Shown piece by piece: positions 59,616 through 64,000 of a stretch of 64,000 nucleotides of DNA. How positions within the stretch are numbered: the stretch's first letter is position 1; each line of letters begins with the position of its first letter. A program made the translations under genes and the position numbers. The notes beneath the pieces were generated by a model that worked only from the letters and a program-made list of their open reading frames with translations, was not told the origin of the DNA and did not search any database. The DNA comes from Psychrosphaera sp. B3R10 (lineage in GTDB: Bacteria > Pseudomonadota > Gammaproteobacteria > Enterobacterales > Alteromonadaceae), in contig NZ_JAHKQH010000007.1 of NCBI RefSeq assembly GCF_018861025.1, positions 124,001 to 188,000 of the forward strand. The letters are read 5' to 3'.

Positions 59616-61307
59616 ATGGATAAGAAACAGCAAGTCATGCAGCAACGAGCTAAAGCATACGATGTTATAATCGTTGGGGCTGGATTGTCTGGACTCGCAG
59701 CCGCTGTGACCTCTAGCGAACAGGGGCTAAGTACGTTAGTTATTTCTAAAATCCCATCTCTACATAGTCACTCGGTCAGTGCGCGTGGCGGTATGAATGC
59801 CGCTATTGAAGAACCTAATTCTGAGCAACATAAGTTAGATACAATAAAAAGTGGTAAACACTTAAGCAGCCCAAAACAAGTGGACTTTTTATGCACCGAA
59901 GCCCCCAAAGTAATTAAATGGATGGAGCAGCTTGGGGTTAAGTTTGACCAGCAGGACAACCATTACCGTTTAAAAACATTTTCCGGCAATAGCTTGCCTA
60001 GGGCTTGTTATTCAAAAGGCCGCACCGGTTTAAATTGTGTCAAGGCATTGCTTGCCCAGGCGAAAAAAAATGGTGTCGAATTTAACGAACACTTTTATGT
60101 TGCTGATTTAGTTGTTGATAATAATAAAATCATTGGTGTGGAAGGTATAGATAGACGAACAACTGAAAGCCAAATTGTAGTTTCGCCGCAAGTTGTTTTA
60201 GCTACCGGTGGTGGTTTAAATTTTTACCAGTTATCGAGTAACGCGACATCAAGCACTGCCGACGGTCTTGCCATGGCTTTAAGAGTTGGTGCGCAATTGC
60301 ATAATATGGAGTTTGTACAATACCACCCACTCGGCCTAGCCCACAATGGTATTCAATTTCCGGAACCCGTAATCAACGCAGGTGCTCAACTTTTTAATTC
60401 AAACAACGAGCGGTTTATGCTCACTATTGATAAACAAAACGCTGAGCAAGTTAGTCGAGATGTACTTTCAATTGAAATTGAGAAGCAACGACAAAACGGA
60501 CAGAAAGTTTATATCGACTTCAGTCATGTGCCAGAGGAACAAAAGTCAACTTGTGCAGAAGCTGAACTCATAGCTAAAACCTATACGAGTCTTGCATTAT
60601 ATAAGGATAGATTTGAAATCGCGCCATCGGCGCATTATCTAATTGGTGGTATTTTGGTTAATGAAAACTGCCAAGTAATGACGTCAAACGCTGTAATTGA
60701 AGGGCTCTATGCGGTAGGTGAATGTGCTTCAGCTGGTGTTCATGGCGCAAATAGGTTAGGTGGAAACTCATTAGTTGAAACTCTTGTTTTTGGTCGTCAT
60801 GCGGCAACGCAACTAAAAAAAATTGATTTGGAAAACAATGTCTCTGCGCCTAATAACAGCTCAATTTCAGAAGTAATTAGTCGGTTATTAATGAACAATT
60901 ATCAGACCGCTTGTTCAGTTTCTAGTATGTCGCTTAAGCTTAAAGTGGGAATGTCCAATAATGTGGGCGTCATTCGGGATCAGACCTCATTGCGAACGCA
61001 ACTGGCTCAACTAAACGAATGGTTTGAACAACTTAGTTTAATTGGCGTAAAATCACAGTCAAAACTTTACAATGACGAAGTTGTTGAATATTTTGAATTG
61101 AAAAACATGCTACTTGTCGCTAAATCAATATGTATCAGTGCGCTACATAGAGAAGAGTCACGTGGTGCGCATTATCGTCTAGACTTCCCGACAACCTTAG
61201 CTGAAAACAAGGCAGTTCATAGTTTACTGCGCTTAAAACACAACCAGCTTTATTTAACACATAAATCAGTCGCGACAGAGAAAAATATTGAGGTTGTTAA
61301 TGGCTAA
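59616..61307 (+). CDS. Fumarate-reductase/succinate-dehydrogenase-type flavoprotein with altered substrate motif
   Basis: 563 residues. The FAD loop GAGLSG (21-26), SHSVSARGG with the usual FAD-attachment His (about 52), FVQYHPLGL (about 234-242), a catalytic-type Arg in SRDVLS (about 280), PSAHYLIGG (His about 340) and ANRLGGNSL (about 378-386) are all kept. The reductase core therefore looks functional. The segment that in FrdA, SdhA and NadB reads TEG/TEALRGEG, close to one carboxylate of the substrate, reads EPVINAGAQL here. This suggests a related unsaturated acid rather than fumarate. The next gene overlaps it by 8 bp and encodes its likely electron-transfer partner. Confidence 0.82.
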   Translation: MDKKQQVMQQRAKAYDVIIVGAGLSGLAAAVTSSEQGLSTLVISKIPSLHSHSVSARGGMNAAIEEPNSEQHKLDTIKSGKHLSSPKQVDFLCTEAPKVIKWMEQLGVKFDQQDNHYRLKTFSGNSLPRACYSKGRTGLNCVKALLAQAKKNGVEFNEHFYVADLVVDNNKIIGVEGIDRRTTESQIVVSPQVVLATGGGLNFYQLSSNATSSTADGLAMALRVGAQLHNMEFVQYHPLGLAHNGIQFPEPVINAGAQLFNSNNERFMLTIDKQNAEQVSRDVLSIEIEKQRQNGQKVYIDFSHVPEEQKSTCAEAELIAKTYTSLALYKDRFEIAPSAHYLIGGILVNENCQVMTSNAVIEGLYAVGECASAGVHGANRLGGNSLVETLVFGRHAATQLKKIDLENNVSAPNNSSISEVISRLLMNNYQTACSVSSMSLKLKVGMSNNVGVIRDQTSLRTQLAQLNEWFEQLSLIGVKSQSKLYNDEVVEYFELKNMLLVAKSICISALHREESRGAHYRLDFPTTLAENKAVHSLLRLKHNQLYLTHKSVATEKNIEVVNG

Positions 61308-61659
61308 AGTGAAGCTAAATTTATTTAGGCTTGATCTATTTAAAGCGGCTGATGGATATTTTGAGACAGTCACGGTCTCCTATTCTCCAAATGAAACCTT
61401 GTTAGAAGTTTTACAGCGATTTAGAGATCAACAGGATCCGAGTTTTGGTTACGACAAAAATTGTCGCTTAGGCCTGTGTTTAAGTTGCCGTATGAAAATA
61501 AATGGCCGCCCCGGTTTGGCTTGCCAAACTAATGTCCATGCACTTGTAGAAAAGTCAGGTCAATTGATCCAACTTGAGCCCATAAAATTAGAACATGCGG
61601 TTAAAGATTTGATAGTAGACGCCGATTTAGCCAGCTCGTTAAAAGAGAATAAACGTTAA
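61300..61659 (+). CDS. Lone [2Fe-2S] domain protein (FrdB/SdhB N-domain type)
   Basis: 119 residues from the ATG at 61300 (GAGG 6 nt upstream). Cys55, Cys60, Cys63 and Cys75 match the plant-type [2Fe-2S] motif of SdhB/FrdB (CxxxxCxxC...C, with NGRPGLAC). The C-terminal domain that carries the 4Fe-4S and 3Fe-4S clusters in real FrdB is absent; the protein ends soon after the first domain. It probably passes electrons to the flavoprotein from an unknown donor. Confidence 0.85.
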   Translation: MAKVKLNLFRLDLFKAADGYFETVTVSYSPNETLLEVLQRFRDQQDPSFGYDKNCRLGLCLSCRMKINGRPGLACQTNVHALVEKSGQLIQLEPIKLEHAVKDLIVDADLASSLKENKR

Positions 61660-61660
61660 T

Positions 61661-63136
61661 ATGAAAAAAGAATTTTTAGGTGCGAACTCACGCTTTAAAA
61701 CACCGCCTAGTGAAAGTTTAATAAATGGTGCATTTGCATACGAGTTGGAAGCAAGTAAGTATCTATATCAAGGCTTAAGTTTTGCTGACCTAGCCCACGT
61801 CGCCGCCCTGAAAAAAGGAGGCATAATCTCAGATGCAGTATATTCAGAATTGGTCACTAAACTCGTCGAATTTCACCATGTAAAATTAGAGCAATTAGAT
61901 TTTGACCCCTACATAGGGGATGTTTATAACAATCGAGACGAAATTTTAAAACAACACATTGGCGATTTAGCAGGTTATATACACATTGGTCGAGCTCGTA
62001 GAGAAGCAAGCACCATAAGCTGGCAGTTGTGTTGTCGTGAAAAAATAACCAGCCTGATTAAGCAAGTTGTAAACCTAATTTCGAGTTTCGAAACTGTTTG
62101 CAAGTCTCATAAATCCACCTATATGTCAGACTTCACTTATTTGCAACATGCACAACCAACGACATTAGAGCATTACTTATTAACCTTTGTCATGCCGTTA
62201 ACCCGTGACTTAGAACGTTTAAAAACGGCACTACAATTTGTCAATAAAAGTCCAGCCGGTTCAGGCAGTGTTAATGGTTCCCAACTTAATATTGACCGTG
62301 AGTATTTAGCAGATCTACTCGGCTTCGATGGGTTAGTTGAACACACTCGTGACGCGATGTGGGCACCGGATATGGTGCTTGATATTATGACCCCTGTCAT
62401 CAGTATCATGACCACGCTCGATAGGCTTTCAGAAGAGTTTATTATTTGGGGAAGTAAGGAATTTGATTACATTGATTTTTCAGATCAAACGTCCCGCACT
62501 AGTGTGATCATGCCACAAAAGAAAAATCCATACGGCCTAGCCTACATAAGAGGGCAAGCTCGATCATTAACTGGCGTATTTATGTCATTAATCAACACTA
62601 ATCAAACAATAAGTGGCCAACCAGACAACCGTATTTTTGCCTATTACGAAGTGCCACGAGCGCTTGATTATGTGATTACTTGTGTTGACCTGTTTAACGA
62701 CGTATTAACACAATCGACGTTTAATAAAAAACAGCTTAACGCGGCTGCTGGCGAAGGTTTTACCTACAGCACAGATATTTGTGACATGTTGATCATGGAA
62801 ACCAACCTAGACAATAGAAGTGTACACAAAATTGTTGGATTGGCAGTTAGGCAATGTATTGATAACCACACTTCTGAGTTAACTTTAGATGATATATATC
62901 AAGCGGCGCAAAAATTAGATATTAGTTTGCCCAAAATTAATCCTGACAAATTTGCCCAAAATATAGACCCGAAAAGTATTGTAAATAATCGCCAAGGAAT
63001 AGGCAGTGCAAACCCAGAGGCGATACAAACAATGTATATCAACATTAACTCTGCGATACAAAATACGGTAGGTTATGTCGATTCGTTACAATTGGAATCA
63101 TTCGAGCAATCATTTTTTACTAAGTTGGCTAAATAA
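61661..63136 (+). CDS. Argininosuccinate lyase-like (aspartase/fumarase superfamily) enzyme
   Basis: 491 residues of the aspartase/fumarase superfamily, closest by eye to argininosuccinate lyase. The signature is TSVIMPQKKNP with the catalytic-position Ser281 and Lys287; the usual leading Gly is Thr and the second Ser is Val. The THLQ motif, whose His is a catalytic acid in ASL, reads TYLQ (Tyr160). The RSRND substrate loop reads RARRE. These changes argue against arginine synthesis. A beta-elimination or addition on another substrate is likely, as for the XcbC/XcbD enzymes of bacterial coenzyme M synthesis. It starts 1 bp after the [2Fe-2S] gene. Confidence 0.82.
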   Translation: MKKEFLGANSRFKTPPSESLINGAFAYELEASKYLYQGLSFADLAHVAALKKGGIISDAVYSELVTKLVEFHHVKLEQLDFDPYIGDVYNNRDEILKQHIGDLAGYIHIGRARREASTISWQLCCREKITSLIKQVVNLISSFETVCKSHKSTYMSDFTYLQHAQPTTLEHYLLTFVMPLTRDLERLKTALQFVNKSPAGSGSVNGSQLNIDREYLADLLGFDGLVEHTRDAMWAPDMVLDIMTPVISIMTTLDRLSEEFIIWGSKEFDYIDFSDQTSRTSVIMPQKKNPYGLAYIRGQARSLTGVFMSLINTNQTISGQPDNRIFAYYEVPRALDYVITCVDLFNDVLTQSTFNKKQLNAAAGEGFTYSTDICDMLIMETNLDNRSVHKIVGLAVRQCIDNHTSELTLDDIYQAAQKLDISLPKINPDKFAQNIDPKSIVNNRQGIGSANPEAIQTMYININSAIQNTVGYVDSLQLESFEQSFFTKLAK

Positions 63137-63140
63137 TAGA

Positions 63141-64000
63141 ATGTTAAATCTGTACTCTGAAATCAGTTACTCTTCCCCGGAACATTTAGCAATCATCGGG
63201 GAAGATAAGCAACTCACTTACGAACAGTTGCATAATCAAATTGCTTCGTTAGCATGTAAACTGGTATCCGATGGCGTTACCCAGGGGAACCGAGTTGGCA
63301 TCCATTCCGTTTCTAATGTCAATTTATTGATATCCTATTATGCTTGCATGGCGGTAGGTGCGGTACCCGTCCCTATTCCATTTAAAGATGAAGAGCGTAT
63401 CGCCGGGGCGCTGGAAACTGCAAACATTCAATATCAAATTGATCCAACAATAGATATCGAAACACTGCCAAAACAAGAAAACTTAGACCTAGCCTTTTAC
63501 TCCGAAGCCATCGTCATCTTCACTTCGGGAACCACGTCATCAAAACTCAAAGGCGTGCGCTTAAGTCATGAAGGCATTTCTTCGATTTGCCAATTTATGA
63601 ATGATGAAATGGAAGTTGATGCCAATATTGTTGAGTGTGTCTATGCTGCAATTGATCATGCCTATGGCTTTGGCCGATGTCATAGTGTGTTTAAAGTAGG
63701 CGGCACCGTTGTTTTACCCAAAGCAATTAAAGGGTTTGTGAACTTATTTAGTTTATTACACAAACATCAATGTAATGCGTTAGCAATCGCCCCTTCTATG
63801 CTGTCGTCAATACTGCAAGTGGCCCACGAGCACTTGAATGAACTGAGTCATCAGATTAAATGGATCCAAACCGGTGCGATGAAATTTGATCCTTTCTTTC
63901 GGGAAAATTTAATTAAAAGCCTGCCAACAACAAGAATATTTTTACACTATGGGCTATCTGAAGCGATGCGAGTAACATTTTTTGAACTCAATCGTCACTT
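63141..64000 (+). CDS. AMP-forming acyl ligase (ANL superfamily), 3' end outside window
   Basis: An open frame of 286 codons from the ATG at 63141 runs to the window edge. It has the ANL phosphate loop FTSGTTSSKLKGV (about 131-143) and YGLSEA (about 272-277), the A5-type YGxTE motif. The N-terminal LTYEQLHNQIA and VGAVPVPIPF are typical of fatty-acyl or acyl-AMP ligases. It would activate a carboxylic acid as acyl-adenylate. It starts 4 bp after the lyase-like gene, so it is part of the same operon. No peptidyl carrier or condensation domain is seen before the edge. Confidence 0.85.
   Translation, partial: MLNLYSEISYSSPEHLAIIGEDKQLTYEQLHNQIASLACKLVSDGVTQGNRVGIHSVSNVNLLISYYACMAVGAVPVPIPFKDEERIAGALETANIQYQIDPTIDIETLPKQENLDLAFYSEAIVIFTSGTTSSKLKGVRLSHEGISSICQFMNDEMEVDANIVECVYAAIDHAYGFGRCHSVFKVGGTVVLPKAIKGFVNLFSLLHKHQCNALAIAPSMLSSILQVAHEHLNELSHQIKWIQTGAMKFDPFFRENLIKSLPTTRIFLHYGLSEAMRVTFFELNRH

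Noticed and set aside
59616-61659. Ordinary succinate dehydrogenase or fumarate reductase operon
   Set aside because: There are no membrane anchor subunits and no dicluster FrdB domain, and the FrdA-type substrate motif is missing.
61661-63136. True argininosuccinate lyase for arginine synthesis
   Set aside because: The THLQ His and the RSRND substrate loop are changed and there is no arginine gene nearby; the neighbours point to another pathway.

Overview
The window looks like a chromosomal segment of an AT-rich marine gammaproteobacterium, probably of the order Alteromonadales (Colwellia/Thalassotalea-type). This is inferred from gene order: nrdR-ribD-ribE-ribB(A)-ribH-nusB-thiL-pgpA, tkt-epd-pgk-fba, pgeF overlapping rluD with bamD divergent, several PilZ proteins, and a flagellin-FliS-FliT-pseudaminic acid block. 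I see no rRNA, tRNA, CRISPR array, insertion sequence or prophage.

Layout. 1-3311 (minus): a very large Ig-like surface lipoprotein ending, at the window edge, in Asp-rich calcium-binding repeats. 3.5-8.2 kb: a dicarboxylate/amino acid symporter, small lipoprotein and periplasmic genes, pssA and a TIGR00266 protein. 8.3-15.6 kb (minus): pgpA, thiL, nusB, riboflavin genes, nrdR and glyA. 16-22.5 kb: ettA, two PilZ proteins and radA. 22.7-28.4 kb: a DUF1059 protein, clpB, pgeF, rluD and bamD. 28.5-36.1 kb: an ArsR regulator with a single-domain response regulator, small membrane proteins including an untracked 31-residue one, an enoyl-CoA hydratase, a HupE-like protein, a beta-propeller/amidohydrolase fusion and an outer-membrane barrel protein. 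36.2-42.2 kb (minus): fba, pgk, epd and tkt. 42.3-47.8 kb: a VOC protein, add, an MFS transporter, a GNAT enzyme, a response regulator-TPR protein and a DUF2919-like protein.

47.8 kb to the end is the accessory and most interesting part. A short flagellin diverges from fliS and a fliT-like gene. Next come pseB-C-F-G, a left-handed beta-helix acyltransferase in the place where PseH would be expected, pseI and a PAPS-type sulfotransferase. Two divergent operons follow. On the minus strand are a phosphosulfolactate synthase (ComA family) and a DUF4910 aminopeptidase-like protein. On the plus strand are a fumarate-reductase-type flavoprotein, a lone [2Fe-2S] FrdB-like N-domain, an argininosuccinate-lyase-like enzyme and an AMP-forming acyl ligase cut by the window end.

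My main inference is that the last six genes could make and activate a sulfonated C3 acyl group: PEP + sulfite to phosphosulfolactate, beta-elimination to sulfoacrylate, reduction to 3-sulfopropionate, then adenylation. The acyl group could be attached to the pseudaminic acid on flagellin. The ComA-plus-fumarase-superfamily step parallels bacterial coenzyme M biosynthesis. The reduction, activation and sugar attachment are hypothesis.
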